A DNA stretch of 7,173 nucleotides from Anaerolineales bacterium UBA6663 (GCA_002455335.1 DKKP01000305.1:461-7633); one strand, 5' to 3'. Positions 1-6,705 are shown, numbered from the stretch's first letter. Notes: a model not told the origin generated them from the sequence alone. A program made the numbers and translations.

Positions 1-21
1 CCCGCGCCGCCAGCGTGAGCG

Positions 22-37
22 GACCTGAGGTCAGGTC
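22..37. repeat. Inverted repeat GACCTGA-GG-TCAGGTC
   Basis: Two perfect 7-bp arms (22-28 and 31-37) are separated by GG. The repeat lies about 67 bp upstream of the -35 box of the transporter promoter. The 2-nt centre makes it more like a protein-binding palindrome than an RNA hairpin, and no T-run follows, so I do not call it a terminator. It could serve the transporter operon or belong to an unseen upstream gene. The rest of 1-103 shows no convincing gene; one short open frame reaches a stop near 107 but has no recognisable features. Confidence 0.35.
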
Positions 38-103
38 TCCCCCGGCTGAGCCGCCATCCGTACGCGGTGCAAGACCAACGCGATCGGAAATCACCAATCT
101 ATC

Positions 104-133
104 TTGACAAGCATCCGAGCGTCTTGCTATAGT
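104..133 (+). promoter_or_regulatory. Sigma70-type promoter of the transporter operon
   Basis: TTGACA at 104-109 is a perfect -35 hexamer. TATAGT at 128-133 differs from the TATAAT consensus at one position. The spacer is 18 bp. Transcription would begin near 140, leaving a leader of about 114 nt before the first permease start at 254. Inverted repeats lie immediately downstream of the expected start, which points to repression of an intrinsically strong promoter. Confidence 0.75.
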
Positions 134-140
134 GTCGTTA

Positions 141-173
141 TTCCTGAACAGGAACGTCGTTCACATATGCGAA
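141..173. promoter_or_regulatory. Operator cluster downstream of transporter promoter
   Basis: Three overlapping palindromes are visible: TTCCTG-AA-CAGGAA (141-154, perfect), GAACG-T-CGTTC (152-162, perfect) and TTCACATATGCGAA (160-173, one mismatched pair). They begin at about +1 of the predicted promoter, where a bound protein would block initiation or early elongation. The blocks CCTGAAC (143-149) and GTTCACATAT (159-168) recur in the same order in the promoter of the IclR-family gene on the minus strand (6666-6660 and 6656-6647, the second as GTTCGCATAT). Binding by that regulator is an inference. Confidence 0.55.
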
Positions 174-253
174 AACTGTGATGTCGGGCACCCGCGCCTG
201 ACCTTGCAGCCGGCGACATATTCTCACGCTTGGGCTCAGAGAGGGACGGGTCA

Positions 254-1207
254 GTGGCGACACCCCCACTCGTACGTGAAACAGGCCAAACGCAAGCACC
301 TCGCGTCCCGCGGCCGGCGCGGCGTTGGAACCGCGAAGCCCTGCATGGCTATGTGTTCATGTCGCCCGCGATCCTCGGCCTGTTGATTTTCACCCTCGGC
401 CCGATCGTCGCCTCGCTCCTGCTCAGTTTCACCGACTACAACATCATCAGCGACCCCGAATGGGTCGGGCTGAAGAATTACGTCGACATGTTCGAGGAAC
501 GGCTCTTCTGGCAGGCCCTGCGGGTCAGCGCGATCTACTCGGTGGTGAGCGTGCCCCTTGGCTTGACACTGTCGCTGGGGCTGGCCGTGTTGCTCAATCA
601 TGCGATGCGCGGGATCTCGATCTTCCGGTCGATCTATTACATGCCCACCGTCATCTCGGGCGTGGGCGTGGCGATGCTCTGGCGCTGGCTGTTCAACGCC
701 GAGTTCGGCGTGATCAACGTGCTGCTGGACGGGATCGGCATCGAGGGCCCGGCCTGGCTGCTGGATGCCAACTGGGCCCTGCCGGCCCTGATCATCACCA
801 GCCTGTGGGGCATCGGCGGAACAACCCTGATCTTTCTGGCCGGTCTGCAGGCCATCCCCGAGGAGCTCTACGAGGCGGCCGAGATCGATGGCGCAGGCTT
901 GTGGAGCCGGTTCTGGAGCGTCACCCTGCCGTTGATCTCCAACGTCACCTTCTTCAACCTGGTGCTGGGCATCATCGGCGCGCTGCAGGTTTTCACCGAT
1001 GCCTTCGTGATCACCCGCGGCGGGCCCAATCACGCCACGCTCTTCCTGTCGGTCTATCTCTACCAGCATGCCTTCCAGTACCTGAACATGGGTTACGCAT
1101 CCGCGATCGCCTGGTTCATGTTCTTCGTGGTGATGCTGCTGACGGTATTGGTCTTCAAGTCGTCGCCGCTCTGGGTGTACTACGAGAGCGGGCGCCAGGA
1201 GAAATGA
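254..1207 (+). CDS. Sugar ABC transporter permease, MalF/UgpA type
   Basis: Inner-membrane permease subunit of a CUT1-family carbohydrate importer, forming the channel with the permease encoded next. The 317-residue protein has a polar N-terminal tail of about 30 residues and roughly six hydrophobic spans. It carries the ABC-permease EAA loop: EAAEIDG at about residues 207-213, followed by a TLPL segment, which docks onto the ATPase. I chose the GTG start at 254 because a purine-rich AGAGAGGG (238-245) sits 8 nt upstream. An in-frame TTG at 230 would add 8 residues but lacks such a site. The stop is tightly linked with the next gene (ATGA at 1204-1207). The substrate cannot be read from the permease; the downstream glycosidase suggests an oligosaccharide or glycoside. 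Confidence 0.92.
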   Translation: MATPPLVRETGQTQAPRVPRPARRWNREALHGYVFMSPAILGLLIFTLGPIVASLLLSFTDYNIISDPEWVGLKNYVDMFEERLFWQALRVSAIYSVVSVPLGLTLSLGLAVLLNHAMRGISIFRSIYYMPTVISGVGVAMLWRWLFNAEFGVINVLLDGIGIEGPAWLLDANWALPALIITSLWGIGGTTLIFLAGLQAIPEELYEAAEIDGAGLWSRFWSVTLPLISNVTFFNLVLGIIGALQVFTDAFVITRGGPNHATLFLSVYLYQHAFQYLNMGYASAIAWFMFFVVMLLTVLVFKSSPLWVYYESGRQEK

Positions 1208-1209
1208 CG

Positions 1210-2085
1210 ATGGCGACGTCGCCCGGAGCAGTTCCGTTCTGGCGCACCCGGCGCGGGCAGCGGCGCCTGACCACGATCGCTGTCCTCGTGGCGCTCTGCG
1301 CGGGAGCCGCGGTCATCCTGCTGCCCTTCTTCTGGATGGTCTCGACAGCGCTCAAGCCGGCCGAGCAGGTCTACCTGTCGCCGCCGGTCTGGGTGCCCAT
1401 TCCGCCACGGTTCGAGAACGCCGCTGAGGTGCTCACCCGGGTGCCCTTCAACCGCTATGCCCTCAACACCTTCGTGATCGTGGCCATGGTGATGATCGGC
1501 ACGCTCTTCTCCTGCTCGTTCGCGGCCTACGGTTTCGCCCGCATCAACGCGCCCGGGCGCAATCTGATCTTCATGCTTGTCCTGGCCACGCTGATGCTCC
1601 CCGGAGCCGTGACCCTGGTGCCGACCTACCTGATGTTCAACAGCGTCGGCTGGGTCGACACCTTCCTGCCCCTGATCGTGCCCGCCTTCTTCGGCAATGC
1701 CTTTTCGATCTTCCTGCTGCGCCAGTACTACCTGACCATCCCAATCGAACTCGAAGAGGCCGCCAAGATCGATGGGGCCAGCCACTACCGAATCTGGTGG
1801 AGCATCATCTTGCCGCTGAGCAAACCGGTGCTGGCCACCATCGCCGTGTTCACGTTTGTGGGCACCTACAACGACTTCTTCACGCCACTGATCTACCTTT
1901 CCAATGAGGACAACTACACCATCGCCGTGGCGCTCTCGTTCTTTCAGGGGTCGCCACGCATCGGACCGCAGATGCACCTGCTCATGGCGGCGGTGACCAT
2001 GTCGATCATCCCGCCCCTGTTGCTTTATGTGGCCGCCCAGCGCTACTTCGTGCGCGGCATCGTGATGAGTGGCATCAAGGGATAG
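1210..2085 (+). CDS. Sugar ABC transporter permease, MalG/UgpE type
   Basis: Second membrane subunit of the CUT1 importer, 291 residues. It starts with a short basic tail (FWRTRRGQRR) and a first span at about residues 20-42. Further hydrophobic spans follow, with an EAA loop (EAAKIDG, about residues 183-189, then ILPLSKPVL). The end QRYFVRGIVMSGIKG is typical of MalG-type subunits. Two starts are possible. ATG 1204 overlaps the previous stop as ATGA, but the AGGAG at 1197-1201 is only 2 nt away. ATG 1210 has the same AGGAG at 8 nt, so I prefer it; the choice changes two residues. Translation is almost certainly coupled to the upstream permease. Confidence 0.92.
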   Translation: MATSPGAVPFWRTRRGQRRLTTIAVLVALCAGAAVILLPFFWMVSTALKPAEQVYLSPPVWVPIPPRFENAAEVLTRVPFNRYALNTFVIVAMVMIGTLFSCSFAAYGFARINAPGRNLIFMLVLATLMLPGAVTLVPTYLMFNSVGWVDTFLPLIVPAFFGNAFSIFLLRQYYLTIPIELEEAAKIDGASHYRIWWSIILPLSKPVLATIAVFTFVGTYNDFFTPLIYLSNEDNYTIAVALSFFQGSPRIGPQMHLLMAAVTMSIIPPLLLYVAAQRYFVRGIVMSGIKG

Positions 2086-2115
2086 CGGCGGGGAATGCCC
2101 AGCCGATCGATCCCT
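2078..2115 (+). repeat. Stem-loop across the permease stop and the intergenic gap
   Basis: AGGGAT (2078-2083) and ATCCCT (2110-2115) form perfect 6-bp arms. Inside them GGC (2087-2089) can pair with GCC (2102-2104) and GGG (2091-2093) with CCC (2098-2100) around an AATG loop. No T-run follows. It lies between the permease and binding-protein genes, where RNA structures often protect or separate mRNA segments so that the binding protein is made in excess. That role is an inference. Confidence 0.35.
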
Positions 2116-2148
2116 GGCAATAAGCACCCGACATAGGAGAGAGATGCG

Positions 2149-3516
2149 ATGACGAAGCTGATAGGTTCCAGGACGTCCCTCATCAGTCGGCGCCAGTTCT
2201 TGCATGGCGCCGCCCAGGGCGCTGCCGGCCTCGCCCTGGCCGCGTGCGGCGCCTCGCCGACTCCGACTGCCCAGCCCGGCGCGACAAGCGCCCCTGCTCA
2301 GTCGTCCGGCAGCCCCCAGAAGATCCGGGCCATGATGTGGCAGAACAGCCCGGTGCTGGACGAGAACTTCAAGATCCGGGCGCAGATGTTCAACGAGGCC
2401 CACAAGGGCAAGTACGAGATCGACCTGCAATTGCTGCCTTACGATCAGTACTGGTCGAAGCTCGATCTGGCCTACGGCGCAAAGGACCCGATCGACGTGT
2501 ATATGTGGGACGTGCAGGCCTACTCCCACTACAAGAACGGGCTGCTGCGCAACCTGCAGTCCGACTTCGCCGCAGTCTCGGCGTTTGGCGACAGCGCGCA
2601 GTACCCGCTTGACCTCTACAACTACTGGCGCTTCGACGGCACAAACATCTTCGGCATCCCCGAGAACATCCAGATGATGTCCTTGTTCTACAACAAGGAC
2701 ATCTTCGACAAAGCCGGGATCGCCTACCCCGACGCGACCTGGACCTACGACAAGGTCCTCGAAGTCGCCAAGGAACTGACGATCGTCGAGAACGGCGAGA
2801 CCGTGCAATGGGGTTGGGATAAGGGCGCGCTTGGCGCGTGGTGGGGCGCCCAGACCTTTGGTTGGGCAGCCGGCACATCCTGGTTCGACAAGGTCATCGA
2901 GCCCACGAAGTTCACGGTCAGCGACCCACGCAATGTCGAAGGCCTCCAGTGGCTGATCGATATGGTCAACGTGCACAAGGTGGCGCCCGACGCCACACAG
3001 GCCGCCGCGATCGCCCAGGACGTGTCGCTCTTCCAGACGGGCAAGCTGGCGATGGTCGCCGACGGAACCTGGTACATGTCCAGCAACGCGAACTCACCCT
3101 TTGCCTGGGACATGGCGCCCCTGCCGATGTGGAAGGGGGCCCGCGCACTGCCCTTCTGGTTCGGCGGCTGGGTCGTCGCCAACGCGTCGAAAGCGCCCGA
3201 AGCGGCTGTCGCCTGGGCGACCTGGTCGGCCACCGATTACCAGAAGGAACTTGTCACCAACCGCGACTGGATCCCGATCCGCAAGGCCGAGCGCGAAGAT
3301 CCGGCCTATCTCTCCGGCCTACCCGCCGGGTTCAAGTCGGTGATGGACACGATCGGCGATGCGCGCATCGGCGACGTGTATCACGGTCGCTCGGCGCAGC
3401 TCGTCAATGAGGTCATGAACCCGACGCTCGGCGAGGTGTTCAACAACAACATGACCCCTGAAGCCGGCGCCGCAGACATCGACACCAAGGCAAACGAACT
3501 GCTCGCGCAAGGCTAA
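2149..3516 (+). CDS. Sugar ABC transporter solute-binding lipoprotein (family 1), Tat-type signal
   Basis: Extracytoplasmic substrate receptor of the importer, 455 residues. The N-terminus has a twin-arginine motif (SRRQFL, residues 13-18), a hydrophobic Ala/Gly/Leu stretch and a lipobox LAAC with Cys33. It should therefore be exported folded by Tat and anchored by lipid. A flexible linker rich in Pro, Thr, Ser and Ala follows (about residues 34-55). The mature part matches family 1 binding proteins: FGIPEN at about 168-173, then SLFYNKDIFDKAGI at about 178-191 and a WTYDKVLEVAKEL segment. Many Trp residues in the C-terminal half fit a sugar-stacking site. The ATG start has AGGAGA (2135-2140) at 8 nt. 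The gene follows the permeases instead of preceding them, the reverse of many sugar operons. The exact ligand is unknown. Confidence 0.93.
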   Translation: MTKLIGSRTSLISRRQFLHGAAQGAAGLALAACGASPTPTAQPGATSAPAQSSGSPQKIRAMMWQNSPVLDENFKIRAQMFNEAHKGKYEIDLQLLPYDQYWSKLDLAYGAKDPIDVYMWDVQAYSHYKNGLLRNLQSDFAAVSAFGDSAQYPLDLYNYWRFDGTNIFGIPENIQMMSLFYNKDIFDKAGIAYPDATWTYDKVLEVAKELTIVENGETVQWGWDKGALGAWWGAQTFGWAAGTSWFDKVIEPTKFTVSDPRNVEGLQWLIDMVNVHKVAPDATQAAAIAQDVSLFQTGKLAMVADGTWYMSSNANSPFAWDMAPLPMWKGARALPFWFGGWVVANASKAPEAAVAWATWSATDYQKELVTNRDWIPIRKAEREDPAYLSGLPAGFKSVMDTIGDARIGDVYHGRSAQLVNEVMNPTLGEVFNNNMTPEAGAADIDTKANELLAQG

Positions 3517-3537
3517 AGCCGAGAGCAGATAGCCCAC

Positions 3538-3598
3538 GGGCGGCAGGGTGAGCGAGGCGCCGATGTTGCTAAAGCAGACGCCCATCTCCCTGCCGCCC
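3538..3598 (+). repeat. Inverted repeat after the binding-protein gene
   Basis: GGGCGGCAGGG (3538-3548) and CCCTGCCGCCC (3588-3598) are perfect 11-bp complements around a 39-nt loop. The loop itself holds a small TGCT-AA-AGCA hairpin. There is no following T-run, so classical intrinsic termination is not evident. It could be an mRNA-stabilising structure at the 3' end of the transporter message, or a weak attenuator before the glycosidase gene. Confidence 0.45.
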
Positions 3599-3604
3599 AG
3601 GCCG

Positions 3605-3638
3605 GCCCTGCGACGACGCGGCCTGCCCGGCGCAGGGC
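3605..3638 (+). repeat. Second GC-rich inverted repeat in the 3517-3720 gap
   Basis: GCCCTGCG (3605-3612) and CGCAGGGC (3631-3638) are perfect 8-bp arms with an 18-nt loop. It lies directly after the 11-bp inverted repeat, so the non-coding gap of 204 bp is strongly structured. In RNA the two stems could form in tandem. No promoter hexamers are convincing in this gap, so read-through from the transporter genes is the simplest model for expression of the glycosidase. Confidence 0.35.
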
Positions 3639-3701
3639 GCCGCGCCGGATACGCCCTTGCCGAAACCATCGTCCCTTCCTTGATGCGAAGGGCCCAACCT
3701 G

Positions 3702-3713
3702 TGCTCCGGAGCA
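3702..3713. promoter_or_regulatory. Perfect 12-bp palindrome over the glycosidase ribosome-binding site
   Basis: TGCTCCGGAGCA is perfectly self-complementary and contains the Shine-Dalgarno-like GGAG (3708-3711), which lies 9 nt before the ATG at 3721. As DNA it could be a small operator. As RNA it has no loop and would need opened central pairs to form a hairpin. Both roles are inferred; only the palindrome and its position are seen. Confidence 0.35.
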
Positions 3714-3720
3714 TGTACCG

Positions 3721-5712
3721 ATGACTCACTCCTGGTCCGTGGCCGGGGGCGGCGTGGCCTGTCAGGTCGCGCTCGCCGACGGCGCACTCACCTGGCGCCT
3801 GACCGGCGACGCCCCCGGCCTCGACACCGCCCCGGCCCCGCTCTCGGCCATAGAGATCGACGGGAAGCCCGTGACCTGGACGGGCGTCGATCAGAAGCGC
3901 CTCGATACGTCGCCGGACGGCGTCCGGACGTTGACGATCGAAGCCCATAGTGCCGAAGGTTTGGCCCTGATCCAGACGATCGAAGCCTTCTCGGATCGGC
4001 CGTTCGTGCGCCTATCGGCGACCCTGTTCAATCGCGGCGTCCGACCCGTGACCGTCACCGACTGCGCCATCCTGTCGCTCGAGGTGCCGCAGGCGCCGTT
4101 GTACCTGTTTCACGTCGACCAATTCAGTTGGGCCTACCGGCGCGACTTCTTCAGTGACCACCAGGCTCAAATCTGGCCTGACCGGATCCCGCTCGAGGTG
4201 CGGATGGGCTCATTCCCGTCGCACCACAATGGCCCGTCGAGCTGCGCCTGGTTCGCGCTGCGCCCGCCGCCTCACGACTATGACGAGGACGCCCCGCCCC
4301 ATACCGGCCCTGGATTGGTGGGTGGGATCGAGTTCAACGGCAAGAGCCGCCTGAAGGCCAGGGCCACGCCGGCGCTATGTCAGCTTATAAGCACGATTGA
4401 AGCATTGCGACACAGCCTCGCCCCTGGTGCGTCGTTCGAGGTGCCGGCGTGTTTCGTCGGGCGCTACCACGGCGACTGGGATGAAGCCGGTTACGTGACG
4501 CAACGCTTTGCCGAGGCCTACATCCACCCACCGCGCCCAGACGATCGCTACCCCTGGGTGCAATACAACTCCTGGAAGTACGGGCAGGAGATCGACGAGG
4601 CTCAACAGCTCGCCGTGATCGACCGTTGCGCCGAGCTCGGTGTGGAGCTTGTGGTGGTCGATCTTGGGTGGGCCCGGGCGATCGGCGACTGGCGTCCGAA
4701 CCCTGACAAGTTCCCGCGCGGCCTTGCCCCGCTTGTCGAACGCGCCCACGGTTATGGTATGCGGTTCGGCGTGCACATGGCGCTCGCGCAATGCAGCCCT
4801 GATGCGCCGATCGCCACCGAGCATCCAGACTGGCTCGCCGGCGACTACGACGATTATTTCGGCGCGGGCTTTCTGTGTCTTGGCCATGCGCCCTGCCGTG
4901 AATGGTTGACCGGCGAGATCCTGCGCCTTGTCGACGAGGAACGGATCGATTACATCATCCAGGACGGCGAGGACATGGTCAAGCTGTGTTGCCGCGCCGA
5001 CCATACGCACGCGCCAGGCGACAGCAACTACAGCGGATCGCAGCGCGGTCTCGATCTGTTGTTCGCGACGCTCCGCCGCGAACGTCCGCACCTCGTGCTC
5101 GAGAACTGCGAGGACGGCGGCTGCATGATGACTTACCAGATGGCGCGGCTCTATCACACGAGCATCACGGTCGACAACATCGGAACCTACGCCACGCGGC
5201 AGGGCGTCTTCGGCGCGTCCTACCCGTTCTCACCCCGCTACAGCGTGCGTTACATGGAGGACGACCCGACTCCGTATACACTGCGCAGCTCGATCTTCGG
5301 GGGTCCGTTGATCTTGATGCAGCGGATCGGCGATTGGGACGCACAGCAGATGGCGGACACCAAAGCGGCGGTCGCGGAGTACAAGGCGCTGCGCGGCCTG
5401 ATCCGCGACGCAAAGGTCATTCACCTGCGGCGGCCCACGGCCAATATCCCTGGCGGCGGATGGGGCTGGGATGCGATCCAGGCGGTCTCGGCCGCGCAGG
5501 ATCACAGCGTCGTCATGGTCTATCGGGCTCAAGGCGACACGCCGACGCGCACCTTCCGGCCGCGCGGCCTGTTGGCCGAGGCAGTCTATCGGGTGGAGGT
5601 GGCAGGCGCCACAACCGAGCACACCGGCTCGGCGCTCGCCGAAACCGGCCTCACCCTCGCGCTGCCTGAGTTCGGAGCCGAGATCGTCACGATCCGTCGC
5701 GTCGATGGCTAG
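3721..5712 (+). CDS. GH36/GH27-like glycoside hydrolase (alpha-galactosidase superfamily), divergent active site
   Basis: Predicted retaining glycosidase of 663 residues, close to the usual GH36 length. No signal peptide is present, so it should act in the cytoplasm on imported substrate. An N-terminal beta-sandwich region (about 1-270) precedes a (beta/alpha)8 barrel (about 275-590). The barrel shows QYNSWKYG (281-288), VVVDLGW (311-317), IGDW...FPRGL (321-335), GMRFGVH, EHPDWLAGD, YIIQDGED (411-418), ENCEDGG (461-467) and TVDN (483-486). A C-terminal beta-sandwich ends in a typical SGSALAETGLTLALPEF-like strand set. By alignment by eye, D415 is the nucleophile and D485 the acid/base. Residues that normally read galactose are changed (D-L-G-W for D-D-G-W, I-Q-D for K-W-D, CEDGGC for CSGGG), so the substrate is uncertain. 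The ATG has GGAG 9 nt upstream. Confidence 0.85.
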   Translation: MTHSWSVAGGGVACQVALADGALTWRLTGDAPGLDTAPAPLSAIEIDGKPVTWTGVDQKRLDTSPDGVRTLTIEAHSAEGLALIQTIEAFSDRPFVRLSATLFNRGVRPVTVTDCAILSLEVPQAPLYLFHVDQFSWAYRRDFFSDHQAQIWPDRIPLEVRMGSFPSHHNGPSSCAWFALRPPPHDYDEDAPPHTGPGLVGGIEFNGKSRLKARATPALCQLISTIEALRHSLAPGASFEVPACFVGRYHGDWDEAGYVTQRFAEAYIHPPRPDDRYPWVQYNSWKYGQEIDEAQQLAVIDRCAELGVELVVVDLGWARAIGDWRPNPDKFPRGLAPLVERAHGYGMRFGVHMALAQCSPDAPIATEHPDWLAGDYDDYFGAGFLCLGHAPCREWLTGEILRLVDEERIDYIIQDGEDMVKLCCRADHTHAPGDSNYSGSQRGLDLLFATLRRERPHLVLENCEDGGCMMTYQMARLYHTSITVDNIGTYATRQGVFGASYPFSPRYSVRYMEDDPTPYTLRSSIFGGPLILMQRIGDWDAQQMADTKAAVAEYKALRGLIRDAKVIHLRRPTANIPGGGWGWDAIQAVSAAQDHSVVMVYRAQGDTPTRTFRPRGLLAEAVYRVEVAGATTEHTGSALAETGLTLALPEFGAEIVTIRRVDG

Positions 5713-5797
5713 TTCGAAGGATCGTCTTCGTATGGGAGGGATGATGCGTGGGCAGCAAGCGCGCCGCCGACCGTCGTGCAGGGGGCCGCGTAACAGC
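5713..5797. other. Convergent intergenic gap without a clear terminator
   Basis: The glycosidase and the regulator gene end facing each other, 85 bp apart. The only hairpin I see is CGAAG (5715-5719) with CTTCG (5726-5730) around 6 nt, without a T-run. Termination may be factor-dependent, or the transcripts may overlap. Confidence 0.4.
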
Positions 5798-6646
5798 TTA
5801 TGCGTTCAACTCTGGCGCAAGGCTGCCGGCAGACGATCGTGCCATCGACGCGGCTTGAGCTGGTTGCCCTGTGAAGCCAAGGATCATCGAGAGGCGCTGC
5901 GTCTGCGCAAGCACCAAAGCCAGCAGTTCATCGCGACGGCCAGGACTAAAGCGGACGTTGGGAACGGAGACGCTCACCCCCGCCACCACGCCGCCGGTCG
6001 CTCCATAGACAGGGGCCGCCACACAACAGAGACCCGGCGTCGACTCCTCGTGGTCGAAGGCGTAGCCGCGCGCACGAATGGTCGCCAGCTCGGCGCGCAA
6101 CGTCTGCGGGTCGGTGATCGTCCGCGGTGTGAGCGCCGGCAGATTGGCCCCAGTGGGGAAACGTTGCGCCAGGTCGTCGTCGCTCAAGAAAGAGAGCAGC
6201 ACCTTACCCACGCCGGTGCCATAGGCCGGAAACCGTTTGCCTACCGCCGAAACCATGCGGACCGTGCGGGTGCCCTCTTCCTTGACCAGATACAGCACAT
6301 CGGAACCATCGAGCACAGCCAGATGCACCGTCTCGTCGCAGGTACGTGCAATCTCAGAGACGATCACCTGGCCGTCACTGACCAGGTCGGTGCTCGACAG
6401 GTAGGCGCTTCCGATCTCGAACAGCGCTGGGCCGAGCCGATAGGTGCGCTCGCGCCGACCCACGCGAAGATAGCCGCGGCTAACGAGCGTTCTCAACAGC
6501 GCATGCGCGCTGCTCTTGGGCACGTCAAGCGCCGTACAGATCTGCGAAAGCGCCAGCCCGTCCGGGTGCTGCACGAGCAACTCGAAGACGTCCAGCACGC
6601 GCAGGGCCGATTTGACACCACTGAGGGCTATCGAGGTATGTTCCAT
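5798..6646 (-). CDS. IclR-family transcriptional regulator
   Basis: DNA-binding regulator of 282 residues with the classical two-domain IclR layout. A winged helix-turn-helix lies at about residues 10-70 ([12 protein letters not shown], then [28 protein letters not shown], with the recognition helix near 43-54 and a wing to LGPALFEIG). A ligand-binding domain follows at about 85-255, with [12 protein letters not shown] (about 140-151) and [23 protein letters not shown] (about 193-215), the family's characteristic effector-pocket segment. The last 25 residues are an Ala/Ser-rich tail. The start overlaps a putative operator and has no evident Shine-Dalgarno sequence, but it has a well-placed promoter. 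The gene faces the transporter/glycosidase genes and shares upstream motifs with their promoter. It probably represses them and itself, with a sugar-derived ligand relieving repression (inference). Confidence 0.93.
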   Translation of the reverse strand: MEHTSIALSGVKSALRVLDVFELLVQHPDGLALSQICTALDVPKSSAHALLRTLVSRGYLRVGRRERTYRLGPALFEIGSAYLSSTDLVSDGQVIVSEIARTCDETVHLAVLDGSDVLYLVKEEGTRTVRMVSAVGKRFPAYGTGVGKVLLSFLSDDDLAQRFPTGANLPALTPRTITDPQTLRAELATIRARGYAFDHEESTPGLCCVAAPVYGATGGVVAGVSVSVPNVRFSPGRRDELLALVLAQTQRLSMILGFTGQPAQAASMARSSAGSLAPELNA

Positions 6647-6676
6647 ATATGCGAACAGCGTTCAGGTAGTTGAACG
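6640..6676. promoter_or_regulatory. Operator region of the IclR-family gene
   Basis: CGTTCA-GGTAGT-TGAACG (6659-6676) is a perfect inverted repeat with 6-bp arms, abutting the -10 box and covering the predicted transcription start. A second element, GTTC-N9-GAAC (6640-6656), overlaps the ATG of the regulator. Read on the minus strand, the region contains CCTGAAC, then 3 nt, then GTTCGCATAT. These blocks also occur at the transporter promoter with a 9-nt gap. The position fits autorepression, and possibly control of the divergent dehydrogenase. Confidence 0.6.
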
Positions 6677-6705
6677 ATTATAGGAGCCGACCCCGGCGCT
6701 GTCAA
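6677..6705 (-). promoter_or_regulatory. Perfect consensus sigma70 promoter for the IclR-family gene
   Basis: On the minus strand TTGACA (6705-6700), a 17-bp spacer and TATAAT (6682-6677) match the full consensus. Transcription should start near 6670, giving a leader of about 24 nt. A promoter this strong for a regulator gene makes sense only if it is tightly repressed, and a perfect inverted repeat sits directly at the start point. Confidence 0.85.

Noticed and set aside
167..201. Two tiny leader frames (MRKL and MSGTRA, overlapping as TGATG) in the transporter 5' leader
   Set aside because: The first ATG lies inside the palindrome 160-173, no well-spaced ribosome-binding site precedes it, and the peptides have no attenuator-like codon runs. 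Chance is likely.
230..253. TTG at 230 as the start of the first permease
   Set aside because: GTG at 254 has a purine-rich ribosome-binding sequence at the right spacing, and the extra residues add nothing recognisable.
1180..2976. Long minus-strand open frame (598 codons) antisense to permease 2 and the binding protein
   Set aside because: Its composition is His/Asp/Arg/Gly-rich without domains, and it mirrors genuine plus-strand genes in GC-rich DNA. It is a shadow frame.
3319..3948. Minus-strand open frame spanning the 3517-3720 gap
   Set aside because: It overlaps two real genes at both ends and has no recognisable domain; the gap is better explained as structured non-coding sequence.
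5715..5730. CGAAG/CTTCG hairpin as a terminator for the glycosidase gene
   Set aside because: The stem is only 5 bp and no T-run follows.
5471..6673. 400-codon plus-strand open frame over the regulator gene
   Set aside because: It lies antisense to a clear IclR-family gene, its protein is low-complexity and Arg-rich, and there is no ribosome-binding site or domain.
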